Shown here piece by piece: positions 8,076 through 13,944 of a DNA stretch of 17,662 bases; position 1 is the first letter of the stretch, and each line of letters starts with the position of its first letter. Origin of the DNA: an uncultured Chryseolinea sp. (GTDB lineage: Bacteria; Bacteroidota; Bacteroidia; Cytophagales; Cyclobacteriaceae); NCBI GenBank assembly GCA_946478915.1, contig CAMLER010000020.1, positions 1 to 17,662 of the forward strand. Reading direction: 5' to 3'. Made by a program: the position numbers and the translations under genes. The notes beneath the pieces are model-generated. The model was not told the DNA's origin. It saw only the letters and a program-made list of their open reading frames with translations, and did no database searches.

Positions 8076-8402
8076 TTACTTAAGCTTGGGATTCTGAAGA
8101 TGCCGGTCCTGGTCCCGCTCATTCTTTTTCTCGAGATTTCTTCGGAATGCTTCTGTGAGATCGATTCCCGTCTGGTTGGCAAGACATATCAATACCCAAA
8201 AGACATCAGCGAGTTCGTCCGCCAAATCCTTGTTCTTATCGGACTGCTTCTCAGATTGTTCACCATATCGGCGCGCAATGATTCGAGCAACTTCGCCTAC
8301 CTCCTCCGTTAGGATTGCCATATTGGTCAGTTCACTGAAATAACGGACGCCCTTTGTTTTGATCCACTGATCCACGGACTCCTGTGCTTCCTGCAAGGTC
8401 AT
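8076..8402 (-). CDS. MazG-like nucleotide pyrophosphohydrolase
   Basis: The 108-residue all-helical protein carries the MazG/dUTPase-superfamily metal motif: EEVGE (E33, E34, E37), then ELAD (E63, D66). Members hydrolyse (d)NTPs to the monophosphate and pyrophosphate and often clean the nucleotide pool of non-canonical or damaged forms. I chose the ATG at 8402; the frame is open further upstream to 8501, but that overlaps the end of the amidase gene in another frame. It starts 7 bp after that gene's stop codon, so it is probably the third gene of the blaI operon. A link between a nucleotide-pool enzyme and a wall-stress regulator is unexplained. Substrate unknown. Confidence 0.88.
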   Translation of the reverse strand: MTLQEAQESVDQWIKTKGVRYFSELTNMAILTEEVGEVARIIARRYGEQSEKQSDKNKDLADELADVFWVLICLANQTGIDLTEAFRRNLEKKNERDQDRHLQNPKLK

Positions 8403-8409
8403 GAGCAAT

Positions 8410-9849
8410 CTATTTGACTGATGCAAGAACAGCGTTAACAATCTTTTCTGAAATAGCTTTCTGATTTTTTGGATCAGATACATAAGCACGGTCTGATGCA
8501 TTTGACAGATACCCTAGCTCAAGAAGCGCGGCCGGAACGGCATTTCGACTCAAAACATAATAATTTGAATTCAAAACACCATTGACTTTTAAGCTACCAA
8601 GCGAATTCAGTTCGTTCTTTATTTGTTCTGCAATGTGACTGCTCTTGTCAAACTGTACATTCTTGTCGCTTACCATGATATCTACACCAGAATTTGAGGC
8701 ATCGCTTCCATCATAGTTTAAGTGAATAGAAAGAAACAAATCCGCTTTAGATTGCTTCACCAGTGAAAGCCTTTCGTCTAGTGAGATTGCCTGATCTGTG
8801 GTGCGGGTCAGAACTACCCTTAGACCCTTTTTTGCTCCTATCAACTGTATTTCCTTGGCAAACGCCAGGGCCAGTTCTTTCTCTTTTGCATGCCCGTTAC
8901 TACTTCCGGCATCATTGCCACCATGACCTGGATCAATCAATATTACTAATTCATTTGGATCGATGGACGTTAATGATGTCATGTCATTATTCCTTACTGG
9001 TACATTTGAAAATGCAGCCAGCAATCCGCAAACCAGAGGGACAAAAAGAAGATAGAGCAGCCTATAGTGGGGGTTAGTTTTGCTTTTGGTCATCATAATG
9101 ATTCTTTGTTTAATGTTTTGTGAGTAAAAAGTGCTAATAAAATTACGGGAGCTTTGGGGGTGTAAATGCTGTAAAATACAGTCCAGATATTTCTCTATTT
9201 TGGTTCCGCTTGATAGTACACCGGCATCCGCCTCGTACTCATGTTGTATTTTCATGGACCTCTTGTAAAAAATCAAAAAAGGGTTGAACCAAAGTACCGC
9301 TTGGGCTATCTCAACAATAAGAAGATCTACCCAATGATAATTTATCACATGAATCCTTTCGTGATCAATAACTACGCCCTCTACATCACGCCGTGGCAAA
9401 AAAATCGTATTGAAGAAAGAAAAAGGATGTTCAATTCCTGATTTAAAAATCTTTATCGAACCGATGTGTGAGATTTCTGAAGAACGCATTAAGCGAATAA
9501 CCTTCCACACACCGTTAAACAATCTCAGAACACAAATCAATACACCGATCCCATAAAATAATGCGATAAGTTGCAAGCCTGGAGCAGCAGCCGAAGCAAT
9601 CCTTTCCGTTGGGTTGAACAATACTCCTTCAACTGACATGGTTGACAAGACTCTGGAGCCATCCATGTGCAAATCCGGTGGCACGAACGATAGATCCAAT
9701 GACGGAATAATAAATGACACTATTAGCCCGGCAACAAGAAAAGCGCGGTTTAGCACGAAGGCACTGCAATTTCTAAAGAGAACAAGGTAAAGAATGTAGA
9801 AGCAGCCTATACATGCACTCACACTGAGGAGATAGTGAATTGTTTCCAT
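8410..9849 (-). CDS. M56 (BlaR1-type) membrane metallopeptidase fused to a periplasmic N-acetylmuramoyl-L-alanine amidase
   Basis: The 479-residue protein has an N-terminal BlaR1/MecR1-like part with membrane segments near 5-25, 31-51, 92-115 and 264-283, and the zinc protease motif HERIH (163-167) followed by WFNP and HEYEADAG (E206 the likely third ligand). After the last membrane segment, residues about 300-479 form an Amidase_3 domain: IDPGHGG (H309), KEKELALAFA (E323), SIHLNYD (H376) and LLELGYLSN (E444), so all expected zinc ligands and the catalytic Glu are present. By BlaR1 topology this domain faces the periplasm, where BlaR1 carries a penicillin-binding sensor. I start at ATG 9849, which overlaps the blaI stop (TGATG); coupled translation is likely. 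Inferred role: wall state or muropeptides sensed by the amidase domain lead to protease action on BlaI. It may instead be an ordinary amidase with a regulatory anchor. Confidence 0.9.
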   Translation of the reverse strand: METIHYLLSVSACIGCFYILYLVLFRNCSAFVLNRAFLVAGLIVSFIIPSLDLSFVPPDLHMDGSRVLSTMSVEGVLFNPTERIASAAAPGLQLIALFYGIGVLICVLRLFNGVWKVIRLMRSSEISHIGSIKIFKSGIEHPFSFFNTIFLPRRDVEGVVIDHERIHVINYHWVDLLIVEIAQAVLWFNPFLIFYKRSMKIQHEYEADAGVLSSGTKIEKYLDCILQHLHPQSSRNFISTFYSQNIKQRIIMMTKSKTNPHYRLLYLLFVPLVCGLLAAFSNVPVRNNDMTSLTSIDPNELVILIDPGHGGNDAGSSNGHAKEKELALAFAKEIQLIGAKKGLRVVLTRTTDQAISLDERLSLVKQSKADLFLSIHLNYDGSDASNSGVDIMVSDKNVQFDKSSHIAEQIKNELNSLGSLKVNGVLNSNYYVLSRNAVPAALLELGYLSNASDRAYVSDPKNQKAISEKIVNAVLASVK

Positions 9850-10235
9850 CAAGGTTTCTTTCGTTTTAACTTTTTAATTCTTTCATCTATCAACTTTCTG
9901 ACTTCCTCTAATTCCGCAAGACTAAGCTTCGACTCCGTAAAGTATGACGTGAATGCCGCGGGCGATCCGCTGAAATAGTTACTAAGCATTGGCTTTACCT
10001 GCCCTTTGAAATATGCCTCCTTACTTATTTTTGGGAAGTATTCATTTACCTTACCATAGGTTTTAAATCCAATGAATCCTTTCTGTACTAATACCCTCAC
10101 AACTGTTGATACCGTCGTGTAGGCGGGCCGGGGTTCGGAAAATTTTTCGACGATATCCTTGAGAAAACCGCGCTCGATTTCCCATAGGTATTGCATGATC
10201 TGTTCTTCGGCTTTAGTGAGTGGCTTGTCAATCAT
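9849..10235 (-). CDS. blaI: BlaI/MecI-family winged-helix repressor
   Basis: The 128-residue length is typical. Residues 1-70 form the winged helix: LTKAEEQIMQYLWEIERGF, recognition helix AYTTVSTVVRVLVQKGF (38-54), then the wing with EYFPKISKEAY. Residues about 72-128 form the dimerisation helices, ending in a basic KKLKRKKP tail. In the Staphylococcus system, BlaI is cleaved between the two domains when BlaR1 is activated; a comparable stretch here is SPAAFTSYF (91-99), but I cannot assign the bond. I chose the ATG at 10235; the frame extends five codons to a TTG that lies inside the -7 promoter element. It is the first gene of the operon, directly downstream of two palindromes that are very likely its own operators, so autoregulation is expected. 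Confidence 0.93.
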   Translation of the reverse strand: MIDKPLTKAEEQIMQYLWEIERGFLKDIVEKFSEPRPAYTTVSTVVRVLVQKGFIGFKTYGKVNEYFPKISKEAYFKGQVKPMLSNYFSGSPAAFTSYFTESKLSLAELEEVRKLIDERIKKLKRKKP

Positions 10236-10239
10236 ATGA

Positions 10240-10270
10240 CAAATATACAACTATAAATATAGTAAGGCAA
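10240..10270 (-). promoter_or_regulatory. blaI operon promoter
   Basis: On the minus strand TATATTTG (10247-10240) is a perfect -7 element, and TTG (10270-10268) lies exactly 20 bp upstream as -33. The -7 element almost touches the blaI ATG at 10235, so the transcript has almost no untranslated leader, or starts at or near the ATG. Confidence 0.75.
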
Positions 10271-10283
10271 CTATTTTTATAGT
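10250..10283. promoter_or_regulatory. Tandem palindromic operators for BlaI
   Basis: Two 14-bp palindromes are seen: ACTATAAATATAGT (10250-10263; 6-bp arms) and ACTATTTTTATAGT (10270-10283; 5-bp arms). Their centres are 20 bp apart, about two helical turns, so two dimers would sit on the same face. The first fills the gap between -33 and -7; the second covers and extends upstream of -33. Their ACTA-TAGT ends resemble the TACTA/TAGTA dyads of known BlaI/MecI operators. The binding is inferred from position and symmetry. Confidence 0.8.
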
Positions 10284-10305
10284 CATAATAAGAATATTCG
10301 ACTGA

Positions 10306-10740
10306 TCAGAGTGAAGTCAGTTTGGCTTTGAGAATTTCTGGGATACGCGCAATTCTACGGATGCTATAATCAAAACACACGATACCTATTTTCGCGCGCG
10401 CCACCTCCTTATGTGTGACTGCATTCTCAGCTAGATAATACATATCGAACCCATACTTGCTGAAATCAATAACACTTATGCTAATGATCAGCTTATCACC
10501 AAGAAAAGATTCAGACTTGTATTGGACCACCACATCGGCAATCACCTGCCCCACCGGCCCGTCGAAATTCAATTCGTTCTTAAATCCCAACGAGCGATAA
10601 AATTCTACGCGTGCATCCTGTAGAAGGGTAAGGATCCGATCATGTCCAAGATGGTTTCCATAATTAAGATCCGACGCTCGTATTGTAATTTCTGTCTTAA
10701 ACAAAAACTTGTCGGGTAAATTCAATTCCACTCTGGCCAT
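10306..10740 (-). CDS. Acyl-CoA thioesterase of the hotdog (4HBT) family
   Basis: The 144-residue single-hotdog protein resembles YbgC/FadM-type thioesterases. The N-terminal strand leads to IRASDLNYGNHLGHDRIL (20-37), matching the D-x-(M/Y)-G-H/N-(V/L) start of the family with Asp24 in the usual catalytic position. Next comes the long helix ILTLLQDARVEFYRSLGF, then alternating strands (VVVQYKSESFLGDKLIISISV and similar). The likely reaction is hydrolysis of a cytoplasmic acyl-CoA or acyl-ACP; the substrate is not predictable. I chose the ATG at 10738-10740, 10 bp after the glycosylase stop, over a longer frame to 10782 that overlaps that gene. It is probably co-transcribed with the glycosylase upstream; the blaI promoter follows 36 bp after its stop. 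Confidence 0.87.
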   Translation of the reverse strand: MARVELNLPDKFLFKTEITIRASDLNYGNHLGHDRILTLLQDARVEFYRSLGFKNELNFDGPVGQVIADVVVQYKSESFLGDKLIISISVIDFSKYGFDMYYLAENAVTHKEVARAKIGIVCFDYSIRRIARIPEILKAKLTSL

Positions 10741-10750
10741 AATATTTTGA

Positions 10751-11632
10751 TTACAAACTCTTCCATAAATACAGGGTAACATACGCCTCCCATCCCTTAT
10801 ATTTTCTAAAGAGCCTTCTCACCTCTTCAAGCGTGGGCTTTCTTTTTAGCTTTTTCATATTCTTAATTGCGTTATGAAGACCCGCGTCTTCAAGGGGGAA
10901 AGCATCGGCATGGCGGAAAGTTTTCATAAGTGCATAATTGGCTGTCCAATTTCCGATCCCTTTGATCTTCATCAATAATTCCTTTGCTACTGGTAACGGC
11001 ATGCCTATCAGCATATCTTTAGACACAATCTTGTCAACAAAAGCATTCGCAATATTAATGGTGTAGTTTGCTTTTTGTCTCGAAAATTGCAATGGTAAAA
11101 GTTGATCGATTGTCAGGTTGGCGATTGATTCCGGCCGTGGGAATAAATAATAGGTATCGTTCGACAAATTGATTGCCTCACCAAACTGTTCCACAAATCG
11201 TTGCTTCAACGTGTATGCGAACTGAAGATTAATTTGTTGTCCCAGTACAGCCCAAACAATGGATTCAAAAAGGTCAGGCTGTCCCACAATGCGATAACCG
11301 TGATAGTTTTTTATTAACGTTTTCATCAATTTGTCGTTTTCGCACATCGCGTAGAAAGGCTTCAGATCCGTATCCAGATCCAGCCATTCCCGAATATATT
11401 TCACTACCTCCGTCGCCTGGGCAACAGTGACGTTTGTATTCAGAAATTGAACAAGCAAGTCTGTTTTGTCAAGGCGGATCGAAAATACGATAACAATATC
11501 GTCGACCAACAAAGCCTTTTCAATTCGGTTATCTATCACCTTGTGCAGTAGCTCCCGGGGTGAACGCTGCAGGAATGCAAGTGCCAACTCGAAATCGAAT
11601 TCTTCAGGGATCGGAATGCGCAAGGATTTCAT
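10751..11632 (-). CDS. AlkA-type DNA-3-methyladenine glycosylase
   Basis: It removes alkylated bases (3-methyladenine, 7-methylguanine and similar) from DNA by base flipping. The 293-residue protein has an N-terminal AlkA-like domain (about 1-110) and the HhH-GPD core: FESIVWAVLGQQIN (122-135), helix-hairpin-helix LLMKIKGIGNWTANYAL (219-235), then DAFPLEDAGLHNAI (243-256), where D249 corresponds to the catalytic Asp of AlkA, and a final KGWEAYVTLYLW (279-290). I start at ATG 11632; seven extra codons to a TTG at 11653 would run into the leader. It is divergent from the 2OG oxygenase, which fits one alkylation-repair neighbourhood. Related glycosylases (Mag, AfAlkA) are of similar size, so the exact base preference is open. 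Confidence 0.92.
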   Translation of the reverse strand: MKSLRIPIPEEFDFELALAFLQRSPRELLHKVIDNRIEKALLVDDIVIVFSIRLDKTDLLVQFLNTNVTVAQATEVVKYIREWLDLDTDLKPFYAMCENDKLMKTLIKNYHGYRIVGQPDLFESIVWAVLGQQINLQFAYTLKQRFVEQFGEAINLSNDTYYLFPRPESIANLTIDQLLPLQFSRQKANYTINIANAFVDKIVSKDMLIGMPLPVAKELLMKIKGIGNWTANYALMKTFRHADAFPLEDAGLHNAIKNMKKLKRKPTLEEVRRLFRKYKGWEAYVTLYLWKSL

Positions 11633-11664
11633 TTCAAATTTGAAAGGGTTCAAGATAACGATTA

Positions 11665-11696
11665 CAAAGATTACTCTGTCAGTAAACAGGCTTCAA
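11665..11696 (-). promoter_or_regulatory. Promoter of the AlkA-type glycosylase gene
   Basis: On the minus strand AATCTTTG (11672-11665; one base off TAnnTTTG) lies 21 bp downstream of TTG (11696-11694, within TTTTGAAG). The ATG is 33 nt further. The -33 overlaps the first part of the shared block at 11691-11729, so one regulator could act on both divergent promoters. Confidence 0.5.
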
Positions 11697-11729
11697 AATG
11701 TTGAAATGTTCCAGCAAGTTTCGGGTTGA
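11691..11729 (+). promoter_or_regulatory. Shared alkylation-regulon block, copy A (candidate operator)
   Basis: Reading order: CTTCAA, 8 bases, AATGT, 3 bases, AGCAAG, 4 bases, GGGTTGA. The same words in the same order and nearly the same spacing occur at 13858-13897 before the Ada-like gene; 27 or more of 39 aligned bases agree. The final GGGTTGA contains the -33 TTG of the promoter at 11726-11756. The position just upstream of -33 is where an Ada-type activator would bind. Confidence 0.65.
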
Positions 11730-11756
11730 TCCAGGCAGGTTCAATAGTGACATTTG
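11726..11756 (+). promoter_or_regulatory. Promoter of the oxygenase / Ada-domain pair
   Basis: TTG (11726-11728) and GACATTTG (11749-11756; one base off TAnnTTTG) are 20 bp apart. The start site would be near 11763, leaving about 80 nt of leader before the ATG at 11846. Confidence 0.5.
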
Positions 11757-11830
11757 AAACATCTTATAAATGACTGCGGCCAAGGGATTAAAGACTTGCA
11801 CATCATCGTCAATTGAAAACATAACATATG

Positions 11831-11836
11831 AAGGAG
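11831..11836 (+). promoter_or_regulatory. Strong Shine-Dalgarno site that sets the oxygenase start
   Basis: AAGGAG lies 9 nt before the ATG at 11846 and after an earlier in-frame ATG at 11828. Such a clear site is uncommon in Bacteroidota and favours the second ATG. Confidence 0.65.
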
Positions 11837-11845
11837 ATAATAAAT

Positions 11846-12526
11846 ATGAACTGGACATCCGTCGTTGATTCTCTTAATACCAACGGATATGCAATTGTTC
11901 CGAGTGTATTATCCGCTGAAGAATGCAGTCATCTTTCGGGACTGTATGAAGACGACTACCTTTATCGCAACATCATCAACATGCAGCGATATCGCTTCGG
12001 CCAGGGAGAATACAAGTACTTCAACTATCCACTTCCACCAACGATTCAGTCACTGCGTGAGTTGTTTTATCCGCCACTGGCTAAGGTCGCAAATGATTGG
12101 ATGCAAAAGTTAGGGACAGAATTGGAATTCCCTTCCTCACACGGAGAGTTGATAAAAAGATGCTGGCAATACCAGCAAAACCGTCCAACTCCATTGATCC
12201 TCCGTTATGAGCGCGGTGGATTTAACACCCTGCACCAGGATCTCTACGGCGAGATCTATTTTCCATTTCAGTTGGTGTTTGTCCTGAGCCGTAAAGGTCA
12301 TGATCATGAAGGCGGAGAATTTGTTTTAACGGAACAGTTACCGCGCGCTCAATCGAAGGTACAGGTTTTACATCCTGGTCAGGGAGACGCTGTGATCTTC
12401 ACCACCAACTTCAGGCCAATCGCTGGAGCAAAGGGACACTATAAAGCGAAGATGAAACATGGAGTAAGCGAGATTACAAAAGGCACACGATATTCCCTGG
12501 GAATTATTTTTCACGATGCCGCCTGA
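11846..12526 (+). CDS. 2OG-Fe(II) oxygenase of the DNA-damage (Oxygenase-NA) type
   Basis: The 226-residue protein has a double-stranded beta-helix core with the iron triad H130-x-D132 (in NTLHQDLYG) and H205 (in MKHGVSEI), and R215 positioned to bind the 2-oxoglutarate carboxylate (GTRYSLGIIFH). RYERGGFNTLHQD and the final RYSLGIIFHDA resemble a bacterial family described as oxygenases acting on damaged DNA, AlkB-like in chemistry; this assignment is from memory of the family. The likely reaction is oxidative removal of methyl groups from DNA bases. Its context (divergent AlkA-type glycosylase; Ada zinc domain 6 bp downstream) supports a DNA-alkylation role. I chose the ATG at 11846 because of the AAGGAG before it. 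It could instead hydroxylate another substrate, as related prolyl-hydroxylase-like proteins do. Confidence 0.85.
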   Translation: MNWTSVVDSLNTNGYAIVPSVLSAEECSHLSGLYEDDYLYRNIINMQRYRFGQGEYKYFNYPLPPTIQSLRELFYPPLAKVANDWMQKLGTELEFPSSHGELIKRCWQYQQNRPTPLILRYERGGFNTLHQDLYGEIYFPFQLVFVLSRKGHDHEGGEFVLTEQLPRAQSKVQVLHPGQGDAVIFTTNFRPIAGAKGHYKAKMKHGVSEITKGTRYSLGIIFHDAA

Positions 12527-12532
12527 TCAGAA

Positions 12533-12790
12533 ATGTACTCGCATAGTCAATTGGAAGAACCTGCACTTAAACAAAAAATTCGCAACGGGGATATCGCGTT
12601 AGCCGGTAATTCTAAGTTAAGAATTTTTGGACTTCTGAATTGCCGTTCTGGTAAGCGGATGAAGAAACAGAACCGCGTATTTTTCGAATCCGAAGCTGAA
12701 GCAATATTGATGGGCTTCCGTCCTTGTGGGAATTGCATGCGCGGGAGGTTTGTGGAGTGGAGGAAGGTGAGTAGTAGAGTGATCGGCTAA
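12533..12790 (+). CDS. Stand-alone Ada metal-binding (methylphosphotriester sensor) domain
   Basis: The 85-residue protein aligns with only the N-terminal zinc domain of Ada: GLLNCRSGKRMKK (C37), NRVFFESEAEAILMGFRPCGNC (C65, C68). In E. coli Ada the zinc ligands are C38, C42, C69 and C72, and C38 takes the methyl group from DNA phosphotriesters. Here the equivalents of C38, C69 and C72 are present, but the C42 position is a lysine (K41), so zinc binding would need another ligand. It starts 6 bp after the oxygenase stop and is surely in the same operon. With the HTH/transferase protein at 13945, which lacks this domain, it looks like a split Ada. The last residues and the stop codon lie inside repeat copy 2. 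The role as methylation sensor is inferred. Confidence 0.82.
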   Translation: MYSHSQLEEPALKQKIRNGDIALAGNSKLRIFGLLNCRSGKRMKKQNRVFFESEAEAILMGFRPCGNCMRGRFVEWRKVSSRVIG

Positions 12791-12905
12791 TCAGGTAAAA
12801 GGGTAATCGGTACCCGATAGCCAGGGTCGGTCGGCTCGATCAACTAACGCAGCAATATTGATCGAGCGCACACCCAAAACCCACACCCACGATTAACGAT
12901 TAACG
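12779..12905. repeat. Dispersed intergenic repeat, copy 2, containing both stop codons of the convergent genes
   Basis: The left array has an 8-bp period: GTGATCGG, CTAATCAG, GTAAAAGG, GTAATCGG (12779-12810). The core is a perfect 10-bp inverted repeat GCTCGATCAA (12834-12843) / TTGATCGAGC (12858-12867) with a 14-nt loop. GCGCACACCC (12866-12875) is identical to copy 1. The right array is GATTAAC twice (12891-12904). The stop of the Ada-domain gene (12788-12790) and of the MBL gene (12895-12893) are both within the arrays. As it lies between converging genes and forms a strong hairpin, it may also act as a two-way terminator, though there is no U-tract. Confidence 0.78.
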
Positions 12906-13804
12906 GAACCTGGTGATGCTTTCAGATTTTCCGCGATCATCAATACAAAATCTTTTCCCTTGGTGAAGCCCTGACCCCATTCGGCATCATATTTACTTGC
13001 GATCGGCAACCCTGTGACGTCACTGGGTTTTTTGCCCTTCTTCAAAGCAGCAGCCACCTCATCCCTGATTTCTGCTAAACGATCTCTGAATTTTTTTACA
13101 TCTGCTTTGGTGCAAAGCTCACCATGGCCGGGAATAACCTTTGTGTTGTCATCCATCATGCTCAAAAAAGAATCAAGCGATGATATGAATCCATTTATCG
13201 ATCCACCACTTCCATAGTCAATGTAAGGATACCCGTATGTAACAAACATATCGCCCATGTGGTAAACGTTAGCCTTCTTAAAATGAACCACCACGTCACC
13301 ATCAGTATGCCCCGGGTTAACATGAATCAATTCAATCTCTTCCTGGTTCAAATACATATTTAATTTGTTGGCAAAAGTAATCCCTGGCCAGGCCTCCTCT
13401 GCCCGCGGAGGCGTAACGCTTTTGTCCGCAGGGTTCACATGCTCTTTTGACATCCGTTCACGCACCATATCATGGGCAACGATGGTTGCACCCATGCTCT
13501 TGAAATTTTCATTGCCTCCGGAATGATCCCCGTGGATATGTGTATTGATCAGGAAACGAATATCGTGAGGACTAAGTGTTTTGATTGCACCATTGATTTT
13601 ATTGGACAATGGAGCGAATTGATCATCGATCATCAGCGTTCCTTCTTTGCCTATAAAAACCCCCACATTACCGCCCGCACCTTTCAAAAAGTACAAATTG
13701 TCGGCAACTTTCACCGGCTCGATTTGGACAGATTCAAAATTCTGCTGCGCCAAAGCGGAAATTCCGCTCACAGAGATCAATAACAGTGAGAGAAGTTTTT
13801 TCAT
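12893..13804 (-). CDS. Exported metallo-beta-lactamase-fold hydrolase
   Basis: The 303-residue protein has a signal peptide (1-19, ISALA|Q), so it is periplasmic or beyond. The MBL metal site is complete: THIHGDH (H89, H91, D93, H94), PGHTDGD (H166), GDMF (D185) and PGHGE (H227). Asp185 in place of the Cys of class B1 enzymes, and the HTDGDVVV wording, place it with the glyoxalase-II-like and quinoprotein-relay-like branch rather than with true B1 carbapenemases; resistance should not be assumed. The gene sits between repair genes but on the opposite strand and is divergent from the Ada-like gene, so a repair role is not implied. The last residues (VNR) and the TAA are encoded by repeat copy 2, suggesting that the original C-terminus was altered by the repeat. 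Confidence 0.9.
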   Translation of the reverse strand: MKKLLSLLLISVSGISALAQQNFESVQIEPVKVADNLYFLKGAGGNVGVFIGKEGTLMIDDQFAPLSNKINGAIKTLSPHDIRFLINTHIHGDHSGGNENFKSMGATIVAHDMVRERMSKEHVNPADKSVTPPRAEEAWPGITFANKLNMYLNQEEIELIHVNPGHTDGDVVVHFKKANVYHMGDMFVTYGYPYIDYGSGGSINGFISSLDSFLSMMDDNTKVIPGHGELCTKADVKKFRDRLAEIRDEVAAALKKGKKPSDVTGLPIASKYDAEWGQGFTKGKDFVLMIAENLKASPGSVNR

Positions 13805-13857
13805 AGGGGTTAGATTTGCAAATAAATATAGTAAGAGTAATCATCTTTATTACGTTA

Positions 13858-13897
13858 CTTCAACCTGCAGGAATGTATTGAGCAAGAAATGGGTTGA
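13858..13897 (+). promoter_or_regulatory. Shared alkylation-regulon block, copy B (candidate operator)
   Basis: CTTCAA (13858-13863), 8 bases, AATGT (13872-13876), 4 bases, AGCAAG (13881-13886), 4 bases, GGGTTGA (13891-13897). It matches copy A at 11691-11729 in order and spacing, with one extra base in the middle gap. It overlaps the -33 of the promoter of the HTH/transferase gene, consistent with autoregulation of an Ada-like activator. Confidence 0.65.
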
Positions 13898-13924
13898 GCA
13901 GGTACACTGTTCGCTGCAATTTTG
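13894..13924 (+). promoter_or_regulatory. Promoter of the HTH/alkyltransferase gene
   Basis: TTG (13894-13896) and CAATTTTG (13917-13924; one base off TAnnTTTG) are 20 bp apart, 20 nt before the ATG at 13945. The same spacing occurs in the promoter at 11726-11756. Confidence 0.55.
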
Positions 13925-13944
13925 AATCATAAAATGATAGTTTT

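Noticed and set aside
12779..12998. CRISPR or attachment site at the 12.8-kb repeats
   Set aside because: The units are 7-8 bp, degenerate and without unique spacers; no integrase or cas gene is present.
12893..13804. True class B carbapenemase linked to the BlaI system
   Set aside because: The Cys ligand of class B1 enzymes is Asp185, the motif wording is that of glyoxalase-II/quinoprotein-relay relatives, and the gene is more than 2.5 kb from blaI with no copy of its operator.
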